Positions 24,909 through 34,499 of a stretch of DNA of 51,963 bases are shown one piece after another. The DNA lies in NCBI GenBank assembly GCA_028289885.1, contig JAQGKX010000104.1, positions 1 through 51,963 of the forward strand, read 5' to 3'. This DNA comes from Sphingomonadales bacterium. GTDB taxonomy: Bacteria > Pseudomonadota > Alphaproteobacteria > Sphingomonadales > Sphingomonadaceae. How positions within the stretch are numbered: the stretch's first letter is position 1; every line of letters begins with the position of its first letter. Below the pieces are notes generated by a model. The model ran no database searches. It had not been told where the DNA came from and was given only the letters and a program-made list of their open reading frames with translations. Position numbers and translations under genes: made by a program.

Positions 24909-25779
24909 GATCTCTCCAACTTTTTTATTTTTCGTATTCAACAGTCTGGACGATGTGTTGTTCCATTTCAAGACACTCAATGGTGTGAGGCGTTGACAAC
25001 ATTGACCGGATATGAAGTTTTGCTCAACTTGGTTGCGGTCAATTCAACGAGCAGGATCGGGAGGAGCGACAATCGGCGGGTTATCGCCCGCAGTCTGCCT
25101 TATCGTTGCTGACGCGCTCATTATTGTTCATCCCAGTGGAAATTTAGGCTTTTTGAACGGAGATGATCGCGGTGACGGCCTCTCGATCACCGCGCAGCAG
25201 GCTGATCGTGGTCAACGGGTTCATTGATTTATGTCTATAGGGACAGCAGAACTGGAACCCAAACCGGTGCGTAAGATGAAGCGCGAAAACGCTCACTCAA
25301 ATCGGGCTTAAACGAGGAAATATCAGAACGCCGATTGACAATGTTCGGCTGTTGAGGTTGGCTCGTTTGGTGCCATTGAGGATCGATGTTTGTTGGGCTT
25401 TCTATGTCGCCTTGATATTCACCGGTGGCTTCGAAAGCCGGCGACGGCAAAGCCTCGCACGATCGTCGCGCGATGTCTCTGGTGCGGCAAAGTGCGGGTG
25501 ACTCACCCGAGGCGGTCCAGATCGCAATAATCTAACTGAATCTCGTCCGGGCTTTGCTCGGCAGTCGGGCAGAGCTTCCTTGATCGTATACCCGACGGGA
25601 GGGTTGCAAAGACCGAACGTACCGGCGCAAAATCCTGACCTTGCGCCCTGAGCAGAAGGACTGGACGGCTCGCATCGAGCACAGCATGGCAGATTGCTTC
25701 TTTTCGGCGTTTCATCCTGTGTTCGGCATAACATCGACTGCAAGGACGACTCGCGATCACTCGGAAGGATAATCCCCTT
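24909..25779. other. 870-base gap before the GH16 gene
   Basis: No convincing gene on either strand; long minus-strand frames here are antisense extensions from the GH16 gene. One clear inverted repeat is present: CGCGGTGA (25168-25175) and TCACCGCG (25187-25194), an 8-base-pair stem with an 11-base loop and no T-run. Promoters for the small membrane protein (left) and the GH16 gene (right) must lie inside. Confidence 0.35.
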
Positions 25780-26613
25780 ATGACCGGCAAATTTATCGGA
25801 TGCATCGCTGTGATATGTGCGGTCGCAGGCGTCGCGGCATGGAGCCACTCGCCATCGGCGGCCCCGTCGCGCATTGATCTTTCCCGCTACACACTGACCT
25901 TCGACGAACCATTCGATACGCTGGACGTATCGTCCAGGGGGAGCGGAACGCGCTGGATTGCCCACACGCCATGGAACGGTGATTTCGGCGATGCTGCCTT
26001 CATCGATCCGCAAAAGGACAAGCCCTTCAGGATCATCAAGGGTATCCTGGAAATAGAAATGCGGATGCGCGACCAGCGCTGGGAATCCGGATTGCTGTCG
26101 TCCGGCGACCAGTTCTCGCGAGGGTTTCTCCAGTCCGGCGGCTATTTCGAGGCTCGGGCCAAGCTTCCTGGCGGGCCCGGCGTGTGGCCCGCCTTCTGGC
26201 TGGGATCTAATTCCACCGGCGGAATCCCCACTCCGGAAATCGACGTTCTGGAATATTATGGCCAGTTTCCCGATCTCTATCGCGCGACGACGCATGTGTG
26301 GCAGCAGGGCAAGTCGATTTCCGGCACCTCTTACAAGATCGAAGTGCCCCGCGCGTCGCTGGAGAAGGCCTTCCATACTTATGGCGTCTCGATTGATAGC
26401 CAAGACGTGATCTTCTACCTCGATCGACGGGAGGTCGCACGCGAACCAAGTCGGCCCGAATATCTAAAACCGATGTTCCTGATGCTTGATCTCGGCGCAG
26501 GCGGTGGCTGGCCAATCGCAGGGATGAGAAATCCATCCATAATGTATGTCGATTATGTTAGGGCCTATGCTCTGAAACCTTCAAAAGGTCGAAGTGCGAT
26601 CGGGGGCAAGTGA
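25780..26613 (+). CDS. Secreted glycoside hydrolase family 16
   Basis: A 277-residue protein with an N-terminal signal or anchor segment (MTGKFIGCIAVICAVAGVAA) and a GH16 beta-sandwich. The catalytic signature PEIDVLEYYG places the nucleophile at Glu153, Asp155 next to it and the acid/base at Glu158. GYFEARAKLPGGPGVWPAFW is the conserved strand before it. GH16 enzymes cut beta-1,3/1,4-glucans and galactans; in EPS loci they trim the polymer or set its length (compare ExsH/ExoK in rhizobia). The neighbouring transferases suggest the product of this locus is the substrate. Confidence 0.85.
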   Translation: MTGKFIGCIAVICAVAGVAAWSHSPSAAPSRIDLSRYTLTFDEPFDTLDVSSRGSGTRWIAHTPWNGDFGDAAFIDPQKDKPFRIIKGILEIEMRMRDQRWESGLLSSGDQFSRGFLQSGGYFEARAKLPGGPGVWPAFWLGSNSTGGIPTPEIDVLEYYGQFPDLYRATTHVWQQGKSISGTSYKIEVPRASLEKAFHTYGVSIDSQDVIFYLDRREVAREPSRPEYLKPMFLMLDLGAGGGWPIAGMRNPSIMYVDYVRAYALKPSKGRSAIGGK

Positions 26614-26713
26614 CGTGAACCAAGAATTCCAATGCAGCCGACCGCTTCGCCCGGTAAGCAGGACACATTTGATCGCGCCCTTACGGCTTCTATCTAACTA
26701 GTATACATCCGAA

Positions 26714-27781
26714 ATGGCGGGGTTGCCGATGATAATTGTCCAGTACCTGAACCATAGCTGCAACGGGAACGGTCATGTCGCGGTTGCGGTCGATCTCGCA
26801 TGTGAACAGGTACGTGATGGCCATGACGTATATTTCGTAAGCGGCTACGGAGACTTCGACGACCTGCTCGCCCAACACGGCGTCAAAATCCTCACACTCG
26901 GCGATCCTTCCGGTACTTTTCGCCTGCCGATCATGGCATGGCGGTTCCTGTGGGCGGTCTTCCGCATCAGGCCGGACATCGTCAATGCGCACATGGTCTA
27001 TGCGGCGCTTGCCGCCCGAATGGTCAAGTGGCTGGTAGGATATAGGCTGATTACGACTGTCCACAACTCGTTCGACCGCCAGGCGTCATTGATGCGCGTG
27101 GGTGACCTCGTCATCGCGGTCAGCGATGCAGTCAACTGTGACATGGAGCAAAGGGGCGTGCCGGCGAAACAGCTGCGCACGGTGACGAACGGGACGATCG
27201 GGGGGGCGCGTCGCCCTGCCTATACCAACACGCCGGAACTGCTCCAGCACCCGGCCGTCGTGACCGTATGTGGACTGCATTCTCGCAAGGGCGTTGCCCA
27301 TCTGATCGATGGGTTCGACGCAGCGCGGCTCAGCTTTCCCGAGGCGCACCTCTATGTGGTCGGTGGTGGGCCGGAAGGGGAAGCGTTCGAAGCGCAAGCC
27401 CGTAAGACTGCCAGCGCTGACCATATCCATTTCATGGGCTACCGCGCCGATCCGCGCGACATTCTGGCGACCGCCGACGTGTTCGTGCTCGCCTCCCTGC
27501 GCGATCCGTGTCCCCTGGTGATCTTCGAAGCGCGCGAGATGGGCAACCCCATCATAGCCACGTCCGTGGACGGTATCCCCGCCGCGCTGAATGATGGTCG
27601 CGCCGGCCTGCTCGTCCCTCCGGCGGATCCTGATGCCATCGCACGAGCGGTCGTCCGCATCCTGTCGGATGACGAACTTCGCGCGACCCTGTCCCATGCG
27701 GCTCGCCAGGACCTGGAGGATATGACGGTGCGACGCATGTCAAGGCAGACAGTGGACGTTTATGCTGAGTCGCTTCGGTGA
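26714..27781 (+). CDS. Family 4 glycosyltransferase
   Basis: A 355-residue GT-B enzyme. N-terminal domain: VQYLNHSCNGNGHVAVAVDL and IRPDIVNAHMVYAAL. C-terminal domain: VVTVCGLHSRKGVAHLIDGF, then LASLRDPCPLVIFEAREMGN, which takes the place of the EX7E motif with Asp-Pro-Cys where the first Glu usually stands. That substitution is unusual and may alter donor binding. An alternative start is ATG 26729. It heads a same-strand group with the HAD and partner genes and probably extends the EPS unit. Confidence 0.8.
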   Translation: MAGLPMIIVQYLNHSCNGNGHVAVAVDLACEQVRDGHDVYFVSGYGDFDDLLAQHGVKILTLGDPSGTFRLPIMAWRFLWAVFRIRPDIVNAHMVYAALAARMVKWLVGYRLITTVHNSFDRQASLMRVGDLVIAVSDAVNCDMEQRGVPAKQLRTVTNGTIGGARRPAYTNTPELLQHPAVVTVCGLHSRKGVAHLIDGFDAARLSFPEAHLYVVGGGPEGEAFEAQARKTASADHIHFMGYRADPRDILATADVFVLASLRDPCPLVIFEAREMGNPIIATSVDGIPAALNDGRAGLLVPPADPDAIARAVVRILSDDELRATLSHAARQDLEDMTVRRMSRQTVDVYAESLR

Positions 27782-27850
27782 TGCCGACCTCCGCTAGCGG
27801 CTGGCGGTCATGCCCGTGCCGCCCATTCCGCCTGTCTTGAGCCGGCGTAG

Positions 27851-28609
27851 ATGAACAAGAAACTCGACGCTGCCTGGAAGCGAATCGTACGCGCTGACCC
27901 CCGGATCATTTCGTGCGACGTCTTTGACACCCTGCTGAACCGAAACCATATCTCAGAATCTAGCCGCGTGAAACTGATCGCCCGCCGTGCCGCCAGCATG
28001 CTGGAGGAGAGATGCGGCGTTCGCCTCGATGCCGATGCGATCTGGCGTACCAGGGTCGATGTCCAGCATTATGCCTATCGGGCCCTCGACATGATCCACC
28101 CCACCGGCGAAGTTCAGTTCACGCGTATGATGGAAGCAACGGCCACCTTGCTGGGTCTGGGGGCCCCCGAAGCGGCCGTCCTTGCCCGTGCGGAGGTTGC
28201 CGTCGAACAGACGCAGCTGACACCGAACCTGCCGCTGCTAAGCTGGCTAACGGATCGGGCCGCCGAAGGGATCAAGGTCATTGCGATCAGCGATACCTGG
28301 CACGATGCTCCGACCATTCGTGCACTGCTCGACGGCGTCGCACCCGATAATCCCGTCGCTACGGTGTACACGAGCTCGGATTGTAATGCGACCAAGCGCA
28401 GCGGGGCAATCTTTCCGATGGTAATCGCCGCGGAGCGCATGCCGGCCGAGACATTCTTCCACATTGGCGACGACGAGCTTGCCGATGAGCGGATGTCACG
28501 TCGCGCAGGATTGCACGCACACCGCATCACGCCGCCCCGGATGGTAATGATGTACCGACGTCTGAATGGGGCGCATGCCCGTCTCCGCCATCGCATGCCC
28601 CAGCGCTAA
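27851..28609 (+). CDS. HAD-superfamily protein (COG5610-like N-terminal half)
   Basis: A 252-residue HAD protein. Motif I is ISCDVFDTLL with nucleophile Asp23, but position +2 is Phe where classical phosphatases have Asp. Motif II is VIAISDTW, motif III the Lys in NATKRSG, motif IV FHIGDDELADERM. The DxFDTLL form is typical of COG5610 proteins of surface-polysaccharide loci. These usually carry a second domain in the same chain; here that domain is the next gene, 2 bases away. The substrate is unknown. Activity as a phosphatase is doubtful because of Phe25. Confidence 0.75.
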   Translation: MNKKLDAAWKRIVRADPRIISCDVFDTLLNRNHISESSRVKLIARRAASMLEERCGVRLDADAIWRTRVDVQHYAYRALDMIHPTGEVQFTRMMEATATLLGLGAPEAAVLARAEVAVEQTQLTPNLPLLSWLTDRAAEGIKVIAISDTWHDAPTIRALLDGVAPDNPVATVYTSSDCNATKRSGAIFPMVIAAERMPAETFFHIGDDELADERMSRRAGLHAHRITPPRMVMMYRRLNGAHARLRHRMPQR

Positions 28610-28611
28610 CG

Positions 28612-29856
28612 ATGGCAAAGCGATTGGCAAACGTCTTGAGCAATACAGCCACGATAACCGGTGAGCGGTCGGCGGAATCCATCGGCCGCGACGTGCTGGG
28701 GCCGATTTTTGCGGAATACGCGCAACGTCTCTGGCTTTTCCAGTTCTCACTTCCGGAGCGCGACGATGCCTGCCTGCTGTTCTGCGCAAGGGGCGGGCTC
28801 CGGCTGCGGGTGATCTACGAACGCTTTTTGGCTGCTACGGGACTGCAGGCGCCGTTGCCCTATGACGACATAATGATTTCGCGACTGGTCGCCGCGCGCA
28901 CATCGATCGCATCACCCGGTCCGGCGCTCGTCGAGGAACTGAGCCGGGAATTCGACGGGCAGACGATGCGGGAGGTCGCCGTTGCCCTTACCCAGGAACC
29001 GGTGGCGGAACTGGGGAGCGCATGGGACCAGCCGTTCGATCCGAAGATGTTCGTTGCCCTGTTGCAGGAAGACGCGCTGGGCGTCGCGCGCATGCATGCG
29101 ACGACGTCGCGCCTAAACGCCGCCTTCGCTCGCCACGTCGAGGCCGTTTCGCATGGCTGTCCGCGCATCATTCTGTCCGACACGGGCCTGTACGGCAGCA
29201 CCTTGCGCCTGCTGCGCGCCGGGATGCCGGACAAGCAGTGGATGTCCGCGCAGTTCGCCCGCAGTAATTACAAGGGTTTCGCGACGCCACATTTCGATGG
29301 GACCGTCGGCATCAGCGTCGAGCGCGACGGCTATATGGCCTGGAACGCTCGAACAACGGTGCTACGTTTCTGGCAACTGATCGAATCCGCGCTCGAGCCC
29401 GATCTGGAGAGTGTGCGGACGTTTAACGGAGCCTCGATACCATTGGCGAATCTACAGGTTCCAGGCTGGCAGGACAGAATTTCCTCCAATGTGCCGGGCT
29501 TATTTACCGGCATCCTTTCCTATATAGACGATCTGTCCAGCAAAGATTTGCCGCATGTCGGGATGCGGGCCGAGGAGGGGTGGTGGCAGCTGCGCCGTCT
29601 CGTGATCTGGCCCCGGCGCGCGGACGTGTCGCTGCTGAGCCTGCCGCCGAGGAGCCGGGATTTTGGCCGAACTGAGGCGGTCCACCAGTTTCCCGGCACC
29701 AAGCCCATCCGTTCCAGCCTATGGCGCGAAGGCGCAATAATCCAGCGCTACCCCAGGCTAGGCCGTGGCTTCCTGATGTTGTTGGAAGCAGCCCACACGC
29801 TCCGCACATTGCGAAAGATGTACAGGAAGAAGTATCGGAAGGCGGCGTGCGAATGA
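28612..29856 (+). CDS. Partner of the HAD protein, COG5610-like second domain
   Basis: A 414-residue protein not assignable to an enzyme class. Near residue 45-70 it has ACLLFCARGGLRLRVIYERF, matching the YFLARDGxLLxxVYER segment that follows the HAD domain in COG5610-type proteins. Further on, IILSDTGLYGSTLRLLRAG resembles a phosphoribosyltransferase-like DDTGxxGST loop. The C-terminus is basic (RKMYRKKYRKAACE). The start follows the stop of the HAD gene by 2 bases, so the two are translated as a unit. I infer that the two proteins together do what one chain does elsewhere; that job is unknown. Confidence 0.6.
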   Translation: MAKRLANVLSNTATITGERSAESIGRDVLGPIFAEYAQRLWLFQFSLPERDDACLLFCARGGLRLRVIYERFLAATGLQAPLPYDDIMISRLVAARTSIASPGPALVEELSREFDGQTMREVAVALTQEPVAELGSAWDQPFDPKMFVALLQEDALGVARMHATTSRLNAAFARHVEAVSHGCPRIILSDTGLYGSTLRLLRAGMPDKQWMSAQFARSNYKGFATPHFDGTVGISVERDGYMAWNARTTVLRFWQLIESALEPDLESVRTFNGASIPLANLQVPGWQDRISSNVPGLFTGILSYIDDLSSKDLPHVGMRAEEGWWQLRRLVIWPRRADVSLLSLPPRSRDFGRTEAVHQFPGTKPIRSSLWREGAIIQRYPRLGRGFLMLLEAAHTLRTLRKMYRKKYRKAACE

Positions 29857-29899
29857 CGCGCCCATACTGGCAGCCGGTGCGGCGCAGAAGCTTTTCCCG

Positions 29900-30592
29900 C
29901 TACTCAACCAATACCAAGAGGGAGTAGCCCCCCACCAGTCGCACTGCGAAATCTCTCGATAGAGCATAGAGCAGTCGGCGCGGCAGACGCATCATTTGGC
30001 TCGAGATTGTTTGATTAGGCAATTCTAGTCGACTTGCCGTGTAGCGGTAATCGATAATCTTGTATCCACAATCCCGTAGAGTGGCCAAAGCCGTATCCTT
30101 GCAGAAATAATGGATATGCCCGACGCTTTCGCGCTGTCCCATGATGGGCGAAATCCTGAATACGGATTGAACGGATAGATCAAGCGGGATATGAAAAACC
30201 TTATACTTCCCGATAGTCTTGATGTTCTTCAGAAAAGCTATATAGTCTTCGACATGCTCAATCACGTCGATCACCAGGGTGACGTCGAACTCATCGTCCT
30301 TCACTAAGGTCGCATCGCCGAAAACAAATTTGGTCCGCTCGGTTTCACGCTCCTTCGCCTTGCCGAAAGCATAAGGGGATATTTCGTAGCCGGTCAAATC
30401 CGTATCGGGAAGGCTCTGCTCGAGGTTGAGTAATATACCACCTACGCCACAGCCAATTTCGCAGATCCTACGATGAGGAATATTGTGGTCCTCGAGGATT
30501 TTGCGAATATGACCTGCCTTCCATGGCGAATCTTCTTCGTGCCACGTCGGATTGTTATCTGCGTAAATGGCCTGCTCGTAAATCCTTTTCAT
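29900..30592 (-). CDS. Class I SAM-dependent methyltransferase
   Basis: A 230-residue methyltransferase. Motif I ICEIGCGVGGILLNL near residue 43, acidic strand TGYEISPYAFGKAKE, and VTLVIDVIEHVEDYIAFL with the EH pair typical of Methyltransf_11/23 enzymes. It probably methylates a sugar of the EPS or its lipid-linked precursor. AGGA lies 6 bases before the ATG. It is transcribed leftward, converging on the HAD partner gene (43 bases between the stops) and divergent from the GT4 at 30865. Its sequence is more AT-rich than its neighbours, hinting at separate acquisition. Confidence 0.8.
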   Translation of the reverse strand: MKRIYEQAIYADNNPTWHEEDSPWKAGHIRKILEDHNIPHRRICEIGCGVGGILLNLEQSLPDTDLTGYEISPYAFGKAKERETERTKFVFGDATLVKDDEFDVTLVIDVIEHVEDYIAFLKNIKTIGKYKVFHIPLDLSVQSVFRISPIMGQRESVGHIHYFCKDTALATLRDCGYKIIDYRYTASRLELPNQTISSQMMRLPRRLLYALSRDFAVRLVGGYSLLVLVE

Positions 30593-30864
30593 CTAGGTTC
30601 CTAACTCGCTAATTAGCCTACGCTCTTGAAGCACTGCATAACTATCACCAATTGCAAACTTCGATACACTATGAATATAAGTCGGTTAACAAAGCACCTT
30701 ATGTTACTGGATTCAGCCCTGGCACGAGAGTAGCGAAAAGTCAGCGTTGACCCAACTTTTACCTCGATAGGCCATTCGAAAGGCTGGTCCACACACCGAC
30801 CGGACATTATCGCAGTTGTGTCGGCAGTCGATGTCCGCCAGATAATACCGAAGGGGGCACTGCC

Positions 30865-32007
30865 ATGAAAATTCTATATGTCGTGCCGCCTTCGCATCAT
30901 TTTGCCGGAATGGAGCGAGTGGTCCATGACCTGGCGAGTGGCTTGGCAGTACAATATCCCGGACAGCTGGACGTCACGGTGCTTTATTGTCACCGCTATC
31001 CCGAATTGTCGGGCGACCTTCCGTATAAAGTTATCTGGGAAAGGGTGGAGCAGCTGCGATCCTTCGGCTTTCGCGTGGCGCGATGGCTTCGCAAGAAAAA
31101 CTATGACGTGGTAGTCGTAGCGCAGTTCGAACCAGCGGCGCTACTTTGGCTGTCGCATCGTCTGGGCGGAGGGCGTGCGCGGTTTATCATGCACTTTCAT
31201 GGCAATCCGAAAGTCGAAGGCACCGGTTCGCTCCGCGCCCGCATGGCCTTTTCCCTGTTCGGCACCATCGTCCGGCGCATGGACAAGGTGATCGCTGTAT
31301 CGCCTAGCCTCGCCAGCTATATCGACAGCCGCGTCGGGGAACCCGGGCTGGTCGAATATCTGCCAAACCCAGTCCGCCAGTTCCAGCCCTCGCCGCGCGC
31401 GATCGCCAAGGAAGGTCTCGTCTCCTTCATCTCGATCGGCCGCCTCGCGCGACAAAAGGGGCACGACATTTTGATCGACGCCTTCGCAAAGGTCCTCGCG
31501 ACGTGTCACGGTGCCAGGCTCGTCATCGTCGGTGACGGCCAGGAATTCGGGGCCCTCGACGCGCAGATCGACCGACTCGGCATCCGCGACCATGTCCTGC
31601 TCGCCGGCAAGATTTCCAATCCGGAAGCAGAGCTGGCGAGCGCCGACTGCTTTGTCAGCGCTTCGCGATGGGAAGGCTTCGGAGTGGCCATCGTGGAGGC
31701 GATGAGCGCGGGGCTTCCTGTGATTGCCACAGACTGCGATTTTGGTCCGCGCGATCTGATCGACAGTCCAGAGAAAGGCTGGATCGTCCCTGTTGGCGAC
31801 ATCGATGCGCTAGCCGCCGCCATGTCGGCATTCGCGCAGCAGGATCGATCTAACGCGCATCACGACGTGCGGCGCAAGGCTGCTGCGATGTTCAATTTAG
31901 ACAATGTGGTGGCGCAGCATGCCGCGATGCTCGAGGCCACCGGATTGCAGACGGGCGGCCAACGAAACGGTCGTGCTTTCTACAAACCTACCAAGCCGCC
32001 GAAGTGA
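30865..32007 (+). CDS. Family 4 glycosyltransferase
   Basis: A 380-residue GT-B enzyme starting MKILYVVPPSHHFAGMERVV, with FIMHFHGNPKVEGTG in the acceptor domain and ISIGRLARQKGHDILIDAF plus SRWEGFGVAIVEAMSAGLP (the EX7E motif) in the donor domain. AAGGGGG lies about 7 bases before the ATG. The 272-base region before it is divergent with the methyltransferase and AT-rich. This is the last recognisable EPS gene on the right side. The basic, proline-containing tail ends at 32007. Confidence 0.85.
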   Translation: MKILYVVPPSHHFAGMERVVHDLASGLAVQYPGQLDVTVLYCHRYPELSGDLPYKVIWERVEQLRSFGFRVARWLRKKNYDVVVVAQFEPAALLWLSHRLGGGRARFIMHFHGNPKVEGTGSLRARMAFSLFGTIVRRMDKVIAVSPSLASYIDSRVGEPGLVEYLPNPVRQFQPSPRAIAKEGLVSFISIGRLARQKGHDILIDAFAKVLATCHGARLVIVGDGQEFGALDAQIDRLGIRDHVLLAGKISNPEAELASADCFVSASRWEGFGVAIVEAMSAGLPVIATDCDFGPRDLIDSPEKGWIVPVGDIDALAAAMSAFAQQDRSNAHHDVRRKAAAMFNLDNVVAQHAAMLEATGLQTGGQRNGRAFYKPTKPPK

Positions 32008-32712
32008 GGTATGCGAATTGATCGTCGAGGCGCTTCACCCGCAGTCGGACCGCAGCCGGCATCGCTCGGCGGCTGGCTTTGCGCCGGTAACGCGGGTGGT
32101 ATCGACCCGAGGTTTGACCGCAATCAGGTTAGAAACGCCGAGCAACATTTATCAGGTGACGCACTTTGCGTTCAGCGGCGTCTTTGTGGAAATGCCAGTC
32201 AAATTGACCCGTCAGCGATTAGCCGGGCTTCCTCAACTTACGCCTTTACAGCATCGTGCGGCGTTCGTGCATCCCATTTGAGTCTATGGGCGGCGGGGGG
32301 CGGCGGGGGTCGCGATGACTCAGCAGCATTGCTCGGGGCAATGAACGCACTGCTCCTGATTTCGTTCGGGCTCACGGAACATCACAAGCCGAGACGTTCA
32401 GAAATGCTTGTGGAAGGTTTCGCGATTACGGGCCTGAGGCGCTCTGCAGGCTCACTGCCGGCACCCTGGGCTTGGGCGTAGCGAAACGGGGGCCGTCCTT
32501 GTAGGCATCAATGCCTGAACCTGATAAGTGAGCTACGTGGCGGCGAGCGTTACCCGTGTTCGTCGTCACTCAGCATCACGAGTGGTCCTGCCCAAGCTCA
32601 CTGTGGCGTGATCAGCAGGGCTGGCCCTAAAATCGGCTCGCCGGTAAATCAATCGTTGATTTCGCTTAGCAGACGCGCGTAGCTCCGACCAACTACGGGG
32701 GGAATCCAAGAC
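32008..32712. other. 705-base gap at the right edge of the EPS locus
   Basis: Short plus-strand frames exist (for example 32011-32481), but composition is irregular, ribosome sites are missing and no family is recognisable. A G-rich run of GGCGGCGGGGGGCGGCGG lies near 32286. The last 20 bases hold the ribosome site of the zinc-ribbon gene. Confidence 0.35.
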
Positions 32713-32892
32713 ATGCAGATACTATCCTTGCTAAGGACCGCCTTTCTCGCGCCTCTTCGAGCCGTCAAGAGCAACATCGCCGCACGTACGAACGCAAAAG
32801 AATCAGATGTCTGCGACGATTGCGGGGACCCCGCCATATTCGACGACAATGGCGGCTGCATCATGTGCGCTCAAGTTGGGCGGTACTTATGA
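32713..32892 (+). CDS. 59-residue zinc-ribbon protein
   Basis: A very short gene: a hydrophobic/basic N-terminal helix (MQILSLLRTAFLAPLRAVKS) followed by a C-terminal CDDCGDPAIFDDNGGCIMC module, two CxxC knuckles 12 residues apart that would bind one zinc ion. GGGGGGAA lies about 8 bases before the ATG. The N-terminal helix could attach it to the membrane. No close family comes to mind; such small ribbons often regulate or chaperone other proteins. Neighbouring sequence is decayed, yet this reading frame is clean, which suggests selection. Confidence 0.55.
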   Translation: MQILSLLRTAFLAPLRAVKSNIAARTNAKESDVCDDCGDPAIFDDNGGCIMCAQVGRYL

Positions 32893-32983
32893 CCGGCCCT
32901 ATGCGCCAACAGCCACCACGAATTACATGAGCCGGAATTCGGTTGGCCCCCGCCGGGGTGGGTATGGTGAGCGAGGGCCCGCC

Positions 32984-33424
32984 TTAACAGCCCAGCGGCC
33001 AACCCGTTGCTTCGACGCATCCCTGCGGTGGTGCGGCGTCAATCATTTTCGTACTGAAAGCGCGAGATTGGTCCAGTTTGGACTTTAGCAAGTCTCCGTC
33101 AGCAGCCGTGGGCCCGTCGATGCCCATAGTCTCGCCTACAACGTCAAAGCCTTGGCGGGCGCTGCGCGCGACCGGCGGGGCTGCGGTAAGTACTCGGTCT
33201 GGTTTTGCCTCTGCCCGGATCGGTGTCATCTCCCAACCTTCGCACTCTTCAACGCCGCAGCGGCACTCGTCAGCCTGCCAAAGACGTGAGCCAATGCGCA
33301 CTCGATTACCGGTTATCGAGAAATTCTTGATACCAAAGCTTTCGATGTAAGTGTGTAGAGCAAAGCGCAAAATTAGAGTCCTCCGGCGCCGACGTTTTGA
33401 ACTCATCAAAAGCATGTCAAACAC
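32984..33424 (-). CDS. Hypothetical protein with Cys-rich motif
   Basis: A 146-residue open frame. Its middle part, VRIGSRLWQADECRCGVEEC followed by EGWEMTPI, resembles small Cys-containing proteins of plasmids and prophages in which a CxCGxxxCxGW motif may bind metal. The N-terminal SSKRRRRR stretch and the C-terminal part look random. The start is uncertain; an initiation near the INRVRIG-type segment is possible, with only the middle part real. No ribosome site stands out. Confidence 0.3.
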   Translation of the reverse strand: MFDMLLMSSKRRRRRTLILRFALHTYIESFGIKNFSITGNRVRIGSRLWQADECRCGVEECEGWEMTPIRAEAKPDRVLTAAPPVARSARQGFDVVGETMGIDGPTAADGDLLKSKLDQSRAFSTKMIDAAPPQGCVEATGWPLGC

Positions 33425-34499
33425 ACAATTGTTTAATAATGGGTGTCTACCAAGATCTTTTCGTCCGCGAATGCGGAAGCGCTCGCCCTAGGTTACCCCG
33501 AGGGAGTACAGCCCACGCCGAAAGCAGCGAACCCGAAGTGGGTTCCTGCCCACTGCCTTGAAAGCGAAGCAGGCCTGCGTCGGGAGGACTCCCGTGCTGA
33601 GTGTGGCATCTGCTGGCTCACGTCATAAACAACCAGCGGCCAGCGATCTTGGCGCTTGGATAACTTGCAAATTCGGGGGCGCGGAAGTCAGACTGTGCCA
33701 AAAACAAGCACCGGCAATGGGAGCGCGATGCAAAGAGCCGTTTCAACAGACGTTTTCGTCAGCGTAAACCCGCCTGACGCCACCGAGGCTGGACCGACAG
33801 CATCAATTTACATCTGGGTGCAGGTGGTGTCGATGCGGGCAACAGTGCTTGTGGCGAATACTTGGGGAAAAACCTGGCCCAACAGATATTTATGCTGAGC
33901 ACCGCTCGCGAGAAACGGGACGCTATACTGTTACAGATTGCGGAGCGCCTCGCCGGCGGCATGCTTCACAGAGCGGATCGTGACGTATGGGGATACTGGC
34001 ACGAGCAGGCCGCGCTGAAAGCCAATTCGTATCGTTGATTCGCTGTTTTCAGACCAATCGGCGAATACTTAAGCGTACCACTTGTGGCCAAACGAGGATT
34101 TATGGCCAAGCGACCAGCGCCTCGACGGTCGTCCGATCGGGCGAGAGAGCTGCTGAAGGCTGTCATCCGCGGTGCTGAGCAATCATCGGAGGTCTGCGTC
34201 CCGGTTTTGTCTACATCCGGTGCTCATCTCGAACATCCTAACCCCCAGTCGCCATCGCCGGGGTAAACGTCGATGACGGTGGAGCCCGCATCGACGCGTG
34301 CGAAGTGGATCGACGCGGATTACGTGCGTTGATGTAGATTGGAGCTTCCTGGAGACGGTTCCTGCGACGAGCGCACGGCGTGCGCTTTTATGAAGCACGC
34401 ACATCGCTGCGGCCTGGGGCGAATCTCCCGCGTTGCCGGGCTCCAACGTCGCCGCGGCCCGCGCCAATGCCTGCGTATCGACCTACTCCCGAATTCTGG
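33425..34499. other. About 1.1 kb of decayed or non-coding sequence
   Basis: No gene can be supported. A 48-codon plus frame at 33892-34038 (starts MLSTAREKRDAILLQIAERL) looks protein-like and may be a relic or a small gene, but it has no ribosome site. A further frame at 34102-34266 begins MAKRPAPRRSSDRARELL. I could not place either in a family. Confidence 0.3.

Noticed and set aside
25402-26403. 333-residue minus-strand open frame
   Set aside because: It runs antisense over the GH16 gene, which has its catalytic motif and signal segment intact; the antisense protein has no domain and no ribosome site. A GC-rich shadow.
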